The notes beneath the pieces were generated by a model. That model saw only the letters and a program-made list of their open reading frames with translations, had not been told where the DNA came from and searched no databases. A stretch of DNA of 64,000 bases from Cristatella mucedo (lineage: Eukaryota > Bryozoa > Phylactolaemata > Cristatellidae), in NCBI GenBank assembly GCA_009760855.2, contig WPIO01000012.1, forward strand, positions 3,419,501-3,483,500, given 5' to 3'. Each line of letters starts with the position of its first letter. Position 1 is the stretch's first letter. Below are positions 1-47,525 of the stretch, piece by piece. The position numbers and the translations under genes were made by a program.

Positions 1-906
1 ACATTGAGTATAATAAAGAGCCTAAGTAATAGTATTTCAAATGATTCACATTTTCTGATTGACTCTTTTGTTATTACGTGAAGTTGAAGTTAAAAGTTTT
101 GTGCCGGGCCTTTATGTAAGAACAGAGCCTCTTTGTAAGCCCTCAGTATAGCCTGTCAAGTCAGACTTATCGGTCCAGGCTCCTACTGTGGTCTTGTATG
201 GTATTGGTGGAGGCTGGTCCAATTGCTTTGCTATTCGGTAGCAGTGAGCCGGAAGCTTCAGTAATGATGAGACAGGGTGGCGAATGCCATACTTCTGGCA
301 AGTGCATGTATGGCACTTACGTTAAGCAGGTCCCCATAACTCTAGCGGTGACGTGGCGACAATTGGGACTTGTAGCCGAGGTATCCACGAAATCAACTGC
401 ATGCTTCTCCAAGGAAAGCGATGGCGGCCTGATGCAAGTGCTCGCTCACCAATCCCAGCAGTGAACATAGAACGATCAAGGATGCTGCAACTGAGCCAAA
501 GAACAAGCACAACAGAGCTCGTTTGCACAGGCAAGCTCACACTCGAGCAACGTACTTGCTGCAGAGGATTCGTCGTGGAGTGTTTAACGTTCCCGCGTGA
601 ACCAGCGATCCCGTCCTTATCTAGCCGGCCTGCCTCGGGCCAGTAGTTTCGAAAGACACAAGCCGACTGCGACTTCAATGCGTCCACTTTTACGTAGCTG
701 CTTCTGTCCGAGGCGTCTTTGTTCTAACCTCTCACTCAGTGGATGCACACGTACCGACCCAGTCTCGCACTCGCACGCATTCACCCAGCACTGACGTTGC
801 TGGTCAAGCATAAAGGCGGGAAATGGGGAAGAAAGAAGACTGTGAAGAAACATTCCTACAGCGCTAGTGACAGTATCTATCGATACCGGCTGCAGAGAGG
901 CAGTAC
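1..906 (-). other. 3' side of the mosaic gene: possible unassigned exons
   Basis: No domain is recognisable here, but several splice-like signals occur on the minus strand (GTACGT near 549, GTGAGC near 445, GTAAGT near 317). An open stretch around 445-520 encodes a hydrophobic run (SSVVLVLWLSCSIL) that could be part of a membrane anchor. I could not build a consistent phase chain from CCP 8 into it, so nothing is assigned. Confidence 0.25.
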
Positions 907-36709
<35,803 letters not shown>

Positions 36710-38990
36710 CTATAAAAAAGAAATTTACAATATTCAGTGATAGTCATTTGAACTTAATATTCGAAAGTCATTCAAAGTTTACTGGAATGAGACGACAGGC
36801 AAAAGCACGATTGTGGTCTCCGGTGTTAATTCGTGCTTGCATTTAATTAATTTCCACGCCGACTAGATGCATTAGCAAATCATGGATTATCAGAATCTCC
36901 TAATAAACAAGAAATGGAGATACAATTTTCATGCCCTTTGATAAATAAATCCTAATAATGGCCTTTATTTGAAATTATGTTCCTGTGACAGTAATTGATC
37001 ATTTTGTCGCGGTTTAACCACTTTTGGAGGAATAGAGTAGGCAGGTTCCCGGATCAGATAACCATGGGTCCGGCTTTGATGCCCGACTGCTAGCGTTCAT
37101 CAGACAGACATGCGACGTGAACTAGTGCCGATGGCAGCAAGCCGAGGTGAACCTCTCTCGGATGACAGAATTGTTGTTAACGTGAGCGATTCGTCGAAAT
37201 AATTACGCTTTTGCCAACTTAAGACGAAAGTTATTCACTGAAAACATAGCCTTCGTGTCTAGCTAGATTTCCATATCGATATCACCGTTATCGCATTCCT
37301 CTACTGTTCCCATCACTATGCGTAATGCATGAACTAATTTTTTCTATAAGTAGATCGTTGGCACTAGAGGGCCGAACCCTCGGGTACCAGGCTGTGATAC
37401 TACAGGAAGCATTCTAGCACGGAAATGCTGGCTGCTCTTTGCGGCAGGCCCTGGTGCCAAACTTCCAACTCGTCTCCACTTTTGGCTTTGTTGTATTAAC
37501 GTCTTAGACTGCTGGCCTGGTTTGTGCCATTCTTCTCTCCTAACTTATACCTCACGGGTCAGACCTTGTGGCTATGGTAGGTACTATTGGCTACCGATCG
37601 CTCACCAAGTGCAATCTTAGCTGTGAATTGGACTAGAGAAAGCAAGTCATGTCAAGAGCTGCTAGAATTTTGTCTTCTGAGGTACCGAATCATATAAAAA
37701 ATGATACATCACAATCACCTATTAAAAATTAAGATAGCATTTTTCAAGTGCATTACGATCTAGATTCAATCAAACCCATATACGACGCATCAATGCAACT
37801 TGGCTAAGAAGATAAGAAACCTGAGAGCCTCAGACTCTCCACAGGACTAAATATCTGGTTCTAGTTCAACCAGAATAACAGTAGTTAGTTTAAGGGGAAG
37901 GTCTTGAATGCTAAGGATGCGTCTAGATTGATAATTGTTTTGCAATCAATTGCCTAATTCCTGTCTTTCATTTGATTTGATTTTTTTACTGAGCTCTATT
38001 GGTGAGTTTCAAAGTTCTGAATAGACATTTAATTCAAATGTGCGATAAAATAATGATAGGCAGGAGAGCTGGGCTTGGCTCTTTCTAATCCAAGATGGCG
38101 GCCTGACCGATCAATAGTGAAATTTGAGGACGTGTGGGTTGTATACTCTCTAAGTGGTCTGTTAATTTATTATTTAAGTGTTCTGAAGAGGCTTGTGTGC
38201 GTTCAAATTCAGGATCTGCAAACATCGGAGCTTATTAATATTTTTTAAGATGGGGTTATATAGCACTTGGAGTGGCGCCCCTTCGGAGGACAGATTCAAG
38301 GGTTTTACGAGAAGGGAGGTTACCTTTTGTTGAGAGAAGCAACGAAACTTCTCTTGGGGTTACAGAGAACTGCCGGATAGCGCATCTTCAATGTACAGCG
38401 TCAACTTCAGCTGCCATGGGGTGAATTGATTTAGATGAAAACTAAACAGAAAGCTTTTGAGGCTGACTTGCACACGCCAGTTCCAAAGTGGTCTCTTCTG
38501 GGAAGAGCCACTAGTTCATTTTTAAACTACTCCAACAGGCAAAACATGCGGACTTTTTTTGAATGTAGCTAGTAGCTTCAGCAAACAATATTCAGCCACA
38601 TCTATTTTGTCAGTTCAAGCCCGACAATGAAATGCAACTGAATGAGTATTACATGTACAGAACATAGGCCGCTGAATAGTGTGCTGTAGTTTTCTACCTT
38701 GCGAGCCAAATACTTCGTTTGTTTTAAAATAGGAAACCTACGTACCCAATCATTGTCTTCACGAAGAGTTCATAGCATCCACATTAGCTGTCCATATTTC
38801 AGAGACCATAGCACAGAGAAGTGTCAAACTAGCAGGGTTCAGAGTTCGACACTGGAAAAAGTGTTGTGTTCGCCTGCTATTGTAATTAGCACGGCAGCCT
38901 CGGCCACTGGTGTATGCCCCACCTGAAGCAGGTGGTTCTGCAATTGACTCAGTGCAGCGCCCAGACATTGATGTAAGCATGTGGCCCACC
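36710..38990. other. AT-rich gene-free stretch
   Basis: I see no exon, known repeat family or RNA gene here. It should contain the start of the mosaic gene's upstream intron. Confidence 0.4.
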
Positions 38991-39210
38991 ACAGATGCAC
39001 TCCCTTATCTGTGGTGAGTCAGCCAGCTCGTATATGTACCCACTGAGGGAGTAAAGATCGAGTCTCGTTTACCGCTCACGTTCGCCCGCTCGTGTCTCTG
39101 TGAGACTCCACTAGAACAGCCGCCGCCAGAGACACTGACACACAACAAAAGCCTATGACGGCGAAACAGATGTCGACTCAACTTATATAACCTCACAATA
39201 ATCGACACTT
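38990..39210. other. GC-rich stretch, possible promoter or repeat
   Basis: CpG-rich compared with the AT-rich surroundings (CGCCCGCTCG, AGCCGCCGCC). No ATG-led exon could be joined to it on either strand. Confidence 0.2.
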
Positions 39211-39570
39211 TCTTGCACGTAACTTCTCCGATACAAATTTATATGACCAATTTTTAGTTTAGAACACTTCTCCAGATGTGCCTGCTTATTGCAAAAGCCG
39301 GCACTTCCCGGTAAATTTGTACTCGCTGGAAAAATGCCACTCCGCTCACAAAAGGCCTTTTCAGACGAGGTCTCAACTGTCCAATCAACAGAAGAATTTT
39401 GAAAAATAGCACTTGAGCTTTTGCGGCCTCCGTGGGTCTTAAATAAGGGGTATGAGACGAAAACTTTCTGGTCCACGTCCTAGATTAGAGCCGTGCTGCA
39501 GACAATCTATTCTTGCCTGCTGCACGGAAGATGATTTCAGCCAAAGTTTTCCTGCAGCTAGATGAATGGT

Positions 39571-39735
39571 GAGCCTTGATGGCTCACTGGGTAAGACGGT
39601 TGCTTTCACGACCTCGGCCCCGAGGTCGTGGGTTCGATTCCTGCTGTGTGCAATCCTTGATCGCCACGGTGGTGATAGCCGCAAAGGCTCTTCTGTCACC
39701 ATACAAAAAAGGTTGTTTGATCAGGTAGGATTTGT
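39571..39735 (+). repeat. tRNA-derived SINE, family A, best copy
   Basis: GGCTCACTGGGTAAGACGG and a canonical B box GGTTCGATTCC at tRNA-like spacing, then the CTTGATCGCC...AAAGGCTCTTCTGTC body. It has the clearest Pol III promoter of the family. Confidence 0.8.
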
Positions 39736-39739
39736 TTAT

Positions 39740-41720
39740 TATTTATATATAAAGACGACGGTTGATTCAGGTGATTCAGCCTGATATTCTTTTATTCTGC
39801 TCGCTTGGAAATGAAAAGAAAATGAGTTTCCATGCACCATCTCATATTGCAACACCGTTACTTGAGCTGTCTGAGGACCTGCTCTTACTTTTTTCAAAAT
39901 AGGACTCGCTGCTCTTCTCACTGAGCGAGTAGGGACTAGATTGATGATTTGCAGCTCCACATTTCGGAACTGTCTACGCTCTACTTCAGTAGCTATAGTT
40001 TCACGGCACCAAAAAGAAGTCATGCTACGAACCTGCGGGCGAATGGTGAGGCTAGGAAGATCTGAACTGGAACGGATCAATTGCAAAAGTTTTTGAAAAT
40101 TTGTCTCGCAAATAAACTAGACATGCAACATGTTGCCACAGTGACAAGACGGCCCGTTGAAAGTCGCCGCTGCTCTTTCGTTTTCGCTAAGCCGCTGCAC
40201 TTCTTGGTCGTTCTTTGGTATTCCAAAACACAAACTGGGATTAACTCGGTCCAGGCTGGCAGGGCGAATAATTATCAACCAGATGCAAGCGATTTTCCTA
40301 ATTCAGCCTATAAGTATCGCCGTTTCAGTTGCAGAGCTAGCGCGATCCGTGCACGCGTTTGCTACAGCATTGGGACATTCACACGATCCCTGATCCTGGT
40401 CAAGCAATATTTACATACCTTGAAGCATGGCAAGTAGGGTGCAAAAACTCAGAAATTCTCGGCTAACAGCCATTAGCACTTAATCCGACGGTTGCTCTGC
40501 CTCTTGAATAGTGAGACAGGCTCTCACCATCCCCAATTACCTCTTTTAGTCGGTGGCTATTGATTCCCTAAAACGGTGCTCTCCTTGCAACTATGGCAAA
40601 GAAGGTCTAATGAGCATCGAGAGATACTGCTTAGATGACGTCAAACGTAAAGAATATCGATCTAAACCTAAACCTGGACAAAGCTTGCACATGAGAGCTT
40701 CCAGACTCGCACATGCATTTGACTCAATCGATAAACATACTACTAAGGTGTTACAAGGGTAAACAGCGTAACTAAGAAAGCAATAAAGAAGCTAGGGCAG
40801 AAGCGTGGATCACGGCTCTTGGTTTGAAGGCGTGCGCCTTCTCACTGCCAGATCTCCACTTACGGAGTGTACTTGAAATTACCATTGCAGCCTACACTCA
40901 CAGAGAGGCTGAGCCTGAGAAAGTGCTCTGCAATGCGAAGTGGGAGAGAAAAAACTTAACATTACCAAAAAGGCATAAAAAATCGACATTACAGATGGGA
41001 GCGTAGAACTAAAAGATCCTACCACCAGATACTGAAGCTTAAGCAACAAGATGCCATCAAGATCTAAAACAAGCAGAAACAAAGACAGAAGCCGGTTCGT
41101 GTAAAAAATGGAAACAATAATGACACCTGGCGTGTAACAGTTCAGGTACGGTCATAATCTTATGTCGGCTGCATTTCAAGCGAGACAGCTCCACGATTCG
41201 GTGCGGTCTGTCCCTCAGCTAGGCTTGAAAACTGCAAGCCGAGAGTTAACATACGCGAACGAGCTCAAAAAGTCTCACACGGTGTATCACTCTCCATTGC
41301 CGACACCGTACGCCGATGTAGATGTTACTCCCACCAGCCTGGTATTTGTTGAGGAAAATGGCCAATCAGAGCTTGGCCACAATTATGCAAACTGCGGCGT
41401 ACCACGAGTTTAGGTCCGGCATACTGAGCGCTGCATAGCCTAGCACATAGGCGTTACTCTCCACTCCAATTTCTTAAGATCATCAACTGATTTCCAGACG
41501 GCGCTTATCAAGGAAAATTCTTACCGCTAGAATGCAACTGTGCGGGCATTATTCGAGCAGAAGAATATTTCCGCCCAATTGAACACTTTGGAAGGTCAGC
41601 CACGACAGAATCACAAGTATGCATCATCCTACACCTTTGCTCAATCTTTTCGCATACCATACTGGTAGCGAAGTACTTTCAGAGAAATTTAGTTAGGCCA
41701 CCATGTGGAACGAACGCCGA
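39740..41720. other. Open but unrecognised stretch
   Basis: Moderate open frames lie on both strands (minus 39739-40086; plus 40553-40762 and 41162-41413), with a basic composition in 40.6 kb. None has a recognisable domain or splice-consistent partner. A decayed mobile element is possible. Confidence 0.25.
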
Positions 41721-41865
41721 GCTGGTTTCGTCTAGCCGTTAAGGTGCTCGCCCCGACCAAGGTCTGACTGAGGTCGTGGGCTCGAGCCTCGAGGCATATG
41801 TGAAGCGCCTGAATAGAAATTAAGTTCTCTTGGGACGCTATATAAATGAATTATATATATAATTA
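41720..41865 (+). repeat. Chimeric SINE, family B (tRNA head, LINE-like tail)
   Basis: A tRNA-like head (CTGGTTTCGTCTAGCCG, then GTGGGCTCGAGCC as B box) is followed by AAGCGCCTGAATAGAAATT, TTCTCTTGGGACGCTATATAAATG. This tail matches the layout of the abundant LINE 3' end (AAGCGCCTAGAAAGAGATT...TTCTCTGAGGGCGCT). Confidence 0.7.
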
Positions 41866-41879
41866 TATAATGCTACATC

Positions 41880-44410
41880 GTATAAGGGAAGAAATAATTA
41901 TAAATTTGCTATAACGTCCTCAGAGATCTCAATCTCTTTCTAGGCACTTTACATTTGCTGCAAAGGATGCACGATCAAGTCGTTAGTGGTAGCGTGCTCA
42001 ATAAACATCAAGAGTAACACGGTTACAGGTGACAAGCACGGGGCTATCACGCCAGTATGGTTATTGGCAGCATGCACAGTGTCAGCACGCATAAACACAT
42101 AAAGGACAAATCTCGGGAACCTGCTAAATGCTGTGATAGGTAGATTCGCTTTCATTTTTTTTTAACGTGAACGAGTCAGGAGATATAGTGACAAAAGTTG
42201 GGAGTGAGTTCCAGGCTTTAGGAATAGAGTAATTAAAAGTATGACCTTTAAATAATTTGAAGCTTTTACGAGATAAAGGTAAACAATTCAATTCCGAAAA
42301 GCGGTTGGTACGATGCTTAGCCTGGTAGGAAAGTAGACCTGACAGGTAGGCTTAAGCAAAAGAATGAAGGGATCTAAAAGTGAGTGACAAAACCTCGAAG
42401 TGGATGCGTTGCTTGCCTTGCAGCCAGTGCAGGTTGGTGAGAAGTGGTGTGGTGTGGCAACTGCGACGCTCACGACAGACAAGCATAGCCGCAGAGTGTT
42501 GCACCAGCTGTAAGCGCCTGAGTGCACTGGCCGGTAGACCAGCAAGCAGTGAGTTACAGAAGTCAAGACGTAAAGTCACAAATGTGTGGACAAATTTAGA
42601 TGGTATCCCTGTCAAAACAAGCCCGAATTTTAGCAATGTAGCGTCGCTCAAAGTAGATGGACTTAACTCTAGAGCTGATTCGGTCGTCCAATGAAAGGTC
42701 GCTTTCAAACATGATACCTAGATTTAGTGCAGATTCAACATCAGATACGTTGGCAGAGCTTATTTGGAGCGTTAGCCTTTCCAATTTCAGAATCCCACTT
42801 AGTTTCTTCTTGAACTAGTAACTAAGCATTGGTGATCTATTTTATCAAAAGCTAACAAAAACTACCAAAACATCGAGCAAAGCAAGCAAAAATGTTCTAG
42901 CTAATCTGCATTCCGAAGACGGTCTTTATATACCAAAAGCAATGCTGACTGTGTAGTAATGTTCTCTAAAACCAGACTGGAACTTACTAGCTAGGTGTGA
43001 AGTTACAATAGAGGCAGTTGATTCAGCTGTTTCAGATAGTTCAGCTGGTCTGCCACGACTTGTTCCCGTGTCTTAAACAGGAATTTTAGAAGGAAGACTG
43101 GGCGGAATTTGATCAAGTTCTCTTAGTCAAGTATTGCTTTCTTCAGTGGAGTCCTGACTTCAGTCTTTTTGAAAGGCGCTGGGACATGACCTTAAGGTAA
43201 TGACATATTTATTATGTTAGTAATGCATGACAGACACAGATCTATGCATCGTAGAATTAGAACAGTGAGAGTAGTCTTAAGAGGACCCTTTTTCTTTATT
43301 AGGGACATGAACTTCAGACTGAGGTTACTCGTGGCCTCCTTGAATGTATTGAGGTGCAGCACGGTTAGGACGGACATGATTCCAGAGGGCATGCTGCCAC
43401 CCTGCCGACGGATATCCTGATTTGTTCTATAATGATGAAAAGATGCCAGAGAAGTAATCAGATAAATCAGCGGTTCTCAACCTGTGAGTCGCGACCCCTT
43501 TGGGAGTCAAACGATCCTTTCACAGGGTTGTCAAAGACCACCGGAAAATACGAATTTTTTAAATTTTGAAATAATTTTTATGTTTACTGCATGAAAGGAT
43601 GGCGGCGTTAGGAAGGTTGAGAACCAGTGACCTAGATCATCACAAAGATCACTCGGTAAGGCGCCAACGTGGAAGTGGTTAAGGAGATGGTTGATCGTAG
43701 ACATCAGCATTTTTAACTGTGTATTGGTGATTCAGCAGTGTTTTTGTAGAGCTATACTTAACCTTTACTATGATCGATTGGTAGGATCTACAGTAGTCTC
43801 CGTATGCCTGTCAATGGACAGTTAGTCCTCATCGTGTGTGTGCTTTGTTAAGCTTTCTCTTAGTAGAAGTAGCTAGTTTACTTATCTGTTGCAAACCGTA
43901 GGTAGTCTTGGCGAAGGCGCACAGTGGGCTTAGTAAGAGGTTCAAACTTGCCGAGCACGTCAGCTAATGTCGTGCTGTAGCATTCTACCAATGACGACAG
44001 GTAGAAAAGGGGATTGAGCAGATGGGGCGAAGATGATAATCTCGCGTGGATAGCATCGATGTCAAGGTTCTTGATGCTTCGCTATTCACATGTGACTTTG
44101 GATGCAGAGGTGGGCACACACTGTAGACTGAATGAGATCTGCATGTGGTCAGATAAGCAGAATTTGGGAACAATAGGTGATGATAGCCTCTAGTTGTAGG
44201 AGAAAAGTACGTCGAGCGTGTGACCCTTGATATGAGTAGGGTCATCCACATGAGCCACAAGGAAAAATTTGTCAGTCAGTGCACGAAATTCTGTGCTGGA
44301 GATGTCAAATAAGTTATCAAAATATATTTCAAAACCCAAGTATTTTCTGCTGCTACTTTTAACCTGGATCATGTGTGTTCTAATCAACAGGGTGGCTCAT
44401 GAGGTTACTC
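41880..44410 (-). mobile_element. CR1/L2-like LINE, long degraded copy
   Basis: From 44.4 kb down, the minus strand encodes the C-terminal part of an apurinic-type endonuclease (THIKGHTLDVLFSYN, the G-H-T-L-D motif). A reverse-transcriptase linker follows near 43.2-43.4 kb, then the C-terminal region (42.3-42.8 kb) and the family 3' tail at about 41.89-41.97 kb. The catalytic Y-A-D-D region is deleted or unrecognisable. A hAT MITE is inserted at 43468-43629. It is the only copy in the window with endonuclease sequence. Confidence 0.8.
43468..43629. mobile_element. Short hAT MITE nested in a LINE
   Basis: It starts CAGCGGTTCTCAACCTGTG, continues with GTCGCGACCCCTTTGGGAGT, and ends GAAGGTTGAGAACCAGTG, so the ends are inverted repeats. 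The 5' end closely resembles hAT non-autonomous families described in vertebrates. About 162 bp, no coding capacity. Confidence 0.75.
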
Positions 44411-45079
44411 GGAATAAAAATTAGTAACAACCATTATAGCCAAGCTAGACTTTTTGTATTATTCGTATAATATATAGCATATACATCTTCCTAATTTTGC
44501 ATAGATTTCTTGAAAATTGAAAATGAAAGTGGTCAGATTTTTTGTCGATCCGTGAACAAGTTACACTCAAAAGAACAATAGCGATGGAATTACACCACCA
44601 AATGAGCTGGAGGCGACTGGTTGACTCAACCCATTTCAAACGCCCTAAATCTCGAGCTGGCTTCCGAGACTAAAGTTGAACTTCTGCTACTGAATTTCTG
44701 GTGAAAAATATTGGCAGCTTAGGTGGTCGACGAGGCATTCGACGAACAAGTATCACGTTACCCAAATAGCTTGGGTACCGACCGGAGCAACCTCATTTTA
44801 AGGAGACAGTAGCAGTTTCTAATATAAGATATTAAGAATGTATGTATATTAGCTACAAAAGTAATAACAGAAAATGTTGCAACGTTAAGAGAAAACTGAA
44901 TTTCTATTAAATCATTGTACATAGGCTGGAAATGAAGGGCATCAACTCATCATCTATAGCATGTGCATATACATGTAACGTGCATAGAAATTAAGTACCT
45001 GCACACTCACGTCATTCTGAACACTGGAAGCTTGTCTACAGCGGTAGCTGGATAGAGACGGCGTTGACGAAGATTAGCC

Positions 45080-45432
45080 AAAAAATTCTTTTAATGGGAG
45101 TCGGCTCAAAAATACTTTCCGATGGTTAACCTCGCGTACGACACTGGATGGCAATGCCTAAAGGTAAGCAATCACGTGGAGGAGCATCTTTAATATGCAG
45201 CCATATGGTAGATCGCGTAAGGTTGCCCGTTGGCTGGCCTGCAGCATATATTCCCCCTCCCCGCCCACCTTCTAGTACTACTTTCCGCAAGGACACGTTA
45301 TAAATGATAAAGCAAGTGAAAAAGCGTTCAGTTCTACTATAATAATACTTAATGCGAGTCGGCTTAAAAATACTTTCGATGGTTAACCTCACATACGACA
45401 CTGGATGTCAATGCGTAAAGGTAAGTGTCCAA
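45080..45432. repeat. Direct repeat pair of about 90 bp
   Basis: 45080-45165 and 45350-45425 both contain GAGTCGGCT-AAAAATACTTT, GATGGTTAACCTC and TACGACACTGGATG. The copies are about 265 bp apart and flank unrelated sequence. Confidence 0.75.
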
Positions 45433-45634
45433 ACCGTCAAAATAAAATTGAATACTATTGTATATACTGTATTTTGAATTAAATTTATGCTCAGACTGAC
45501 AACAGAGTAGTGATCATCAAACCTTTTACAAGAACTGACTCGCAGTTCAGGGTCCCATTCCCTGTTGTTTGGTTTGGCACTCTTAACTGATTGCTAGCTA
45601 GCTCAACAACGTATCTGCATCTAGTGGAGTTGGT

Positions 45635-47217
45635 TTACAGCAGTTCTTGTACATAGGTCTCGCCAACGATGAGTAGCAGTTTTTTCACTTTGACCTTGCA
45701 GCCAAAGAAGTTCGCATTTGCCCCAGAGTCCCAAGTCTCATCGGCCAACTTGCTCGATACTCGTGATTGACAGTAAACCCGCCGGATAAGCTTGTTCTGC
45801 TGACCGTGTTTGGCTAAAAAGAAAGAGGTAAACACAATGTACTGTATGCCAGTCCGTACCACATGTACAGAGTGTACTAGGAGAATAAATCTTTCTTGGG
45901 TGTTTTAAATATGCTGGAATGAAAGCAAGTTCATCGGATTTCTAAAAGGTGTACAATTTTAGCACTGGTAAGCATACAATAGTACCGCCCTATTGTGGCC
46001 CGGGGATTATGGTGCTCGCCTTCTGATGACAGAGGTCAAGGTGAATGCATTTGATGACCGAGATTGTGGGCTCGAGCCCTGCAGCCTATGTGAAGAGCCT
46101 GGATAAAAAGTAAGTTCTCTTAGGACTCAATCCAAGTGAATTGTGTTTTTGTACGGTATTGAACTTGAACTGTATCAACTCATTTAATATCATGTCAAAT
46201 TATGTATTTCTATGTTGCTCTTAGTTCATCTTGAACCCTACTCTCATGAATCCTGTAGCTCTATTTTATACCAGTAAGTGACTGCACCGCAACGGTTCAT
46301 TATAAGATCAGATACCTAGTTCAGTGTTCAATCGAGTCAGCAGCTGACGGGACTGCAACGGCAGGTGGATGTATTAGTAAGACGTGCTTCTTTTTCTGTG
46401 TGTATGGGAGTGATCGTCGAAGGAGACTCCTTTTTGAAGGCTTCCCTCCGATATTTCTACGGAGGAAATATAAATTATGTTAACGTACATACATACTATT
46501 CAAGCAGCTCTGAATGTTGGCAGTAAACCTTGGTCACCCTTTTTAGTCAAAACTGGCGAATTTTTGTCTAACTAATTAAGAGGATACACAAAGCTTAATA
46601 ATGATACTAATAATATTTCACTTGCATAGCACCCTAAGAGAACTTAGTCTCTTTCTGGGCACTTTAATAAAAATAATAATAATAATGCACTTGATAAAGC
46701 ACCCTCAGAGAACTTAATCTCTTTCAAGGCGCTTTACATTTGCCTATGTTTGAACCCGGTGCATCACACATACGATGCCTGCACACTCCGAATGTAGTGT
46801 ATTGCTACCTGATAAGAAAGGATTTACCGTGGCTTTTAAGCCTGTAACCTCGGCAATTTCCAGGCAACAACTGTAGTACCGCCGTAGCTGCTACCACTAC
46901 TACTGCACACAGACAGTTATAAATACTTTACCTGGATACTTATTCATATCAATTGAGCCTTCCTGTGTCATCTGTTTGACTTGGGTGAAGATTTTGCGAA
47001 TTTCGCGATAGATTCCCAAACAGCAGCATACTATTGACACTTTCTCGACTGCGTATAGACGACGCCACAGTTTTAATTCATGGCTACTCAAAAATGAGCT
47101 GTTGTCATGATCAACAAGTACACACGAGCCTCGAAATCTAGTCGTCGACGGCAGCGCCCTTGGAGGAGTATTTCGGTATTGGCGCGGGTCGCTGCAGTCG
47201 GTTGCAGTCGATTGCAT
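45635..47217 (-). CDS. Candidate two-exon gene, unknown function (154 codons)
   Basis: Exon 47217-46932 starts with ATG, stays open for 95 codons and ends at a GTAAAG donor in phase 1. Exon 45813-45635 starts after a strong polypyrimidine acceptor (CTTTCTTTTTAG), continues in frame and ends at TAA. The predicted protein is basic and contains Cys-rich (VCCCLG) and hydrophobic (KKLLLIVGE) patches. I recognise no domain. The intron carries a SINE-like element and LINE 3' tails. Support is only the frame-consistent splice and the open length; there could be further upstream exons. Confidence 0.38.
45985..46150 (+). repeat. Chimeric SINE, family B
   Basis: Head GGTGCTCGCC and B-box-like GTGGGCTCGAGCCC, tail AAGAGCCTGGATAAAAAGT and TTCTCTTAGGACTC. 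Same organisation as the copy at 41.7 kb. It lies inside the intron of the candidate two-exon gene. Confidence 0.7.
46605..46745 (-). mobile_element. Two consecutive LINE 3' tails
   Basis: Two inverted tails follow each other: CACCCTAAGAGAACTTAGTC then, after an AAT repeat, CACCCTCAGAGAACTTAATC. This suggests insertion of one tail next to another. Located in the intron of the candidate two-exon gene. Confidence 0.6.
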
Positions 47218-47360
47218 GAGAACGCTCGCTTCTCACCGGAGCGAAATCCTGTGGGTATACTTGAACGATAGTATAGTGTAACACGAAATCCAATTTGGAG
47301 CTTTGCTCAACCGACCGATTTATTTTGGATTTGCTGCAGACTCAAGCGGATTACAGTAGT

Positions 47361-47525
47361 TCCCCTCGGTCTTAGCCCCGGAGGGAGGTGCTCTTCACGA
47401 CCCAGCCCGAGGTTCGAGCCTTTCAGGGGTGATCCTGTATCGCCGCCTACTGCAAGCTGGGGTGATAGCCTACATAGCTCTTTTGCAGTTATATAAATGA
47501 GGCTTTTAAATCAGCTAACTTTGTT
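47361..47525 (+). repeat. tRNA-derived SINE, family A
   Basis: B-box-like GAGGTTCGAGCC, a GTGATCCTGTATCGCC body, ATAGCTCTTTTGCAG and the family end TTTTAAATCAGCTAAC. Confidence 0.7.

Noticed and set aside
39005-39208. First exon of the mosaic gene in the GC-rich stretch
   Set aside because: A hydrophobic frame exists but has no in-frame ATG and no consistent donor.
39571-39660. Functional tRNA gene suggested by good A and B boxes
   Set aside because: No cloverleaf or acceptor stem can be formed, and the same body recurs at four other places, so it is a SINE.
45005-45060. Minus-strand exon ending at a GTGAGT donor near 45005
   Set aside because: The best acceptor gives unequal phases and no partner; the flanks belong to a local direct repeat.
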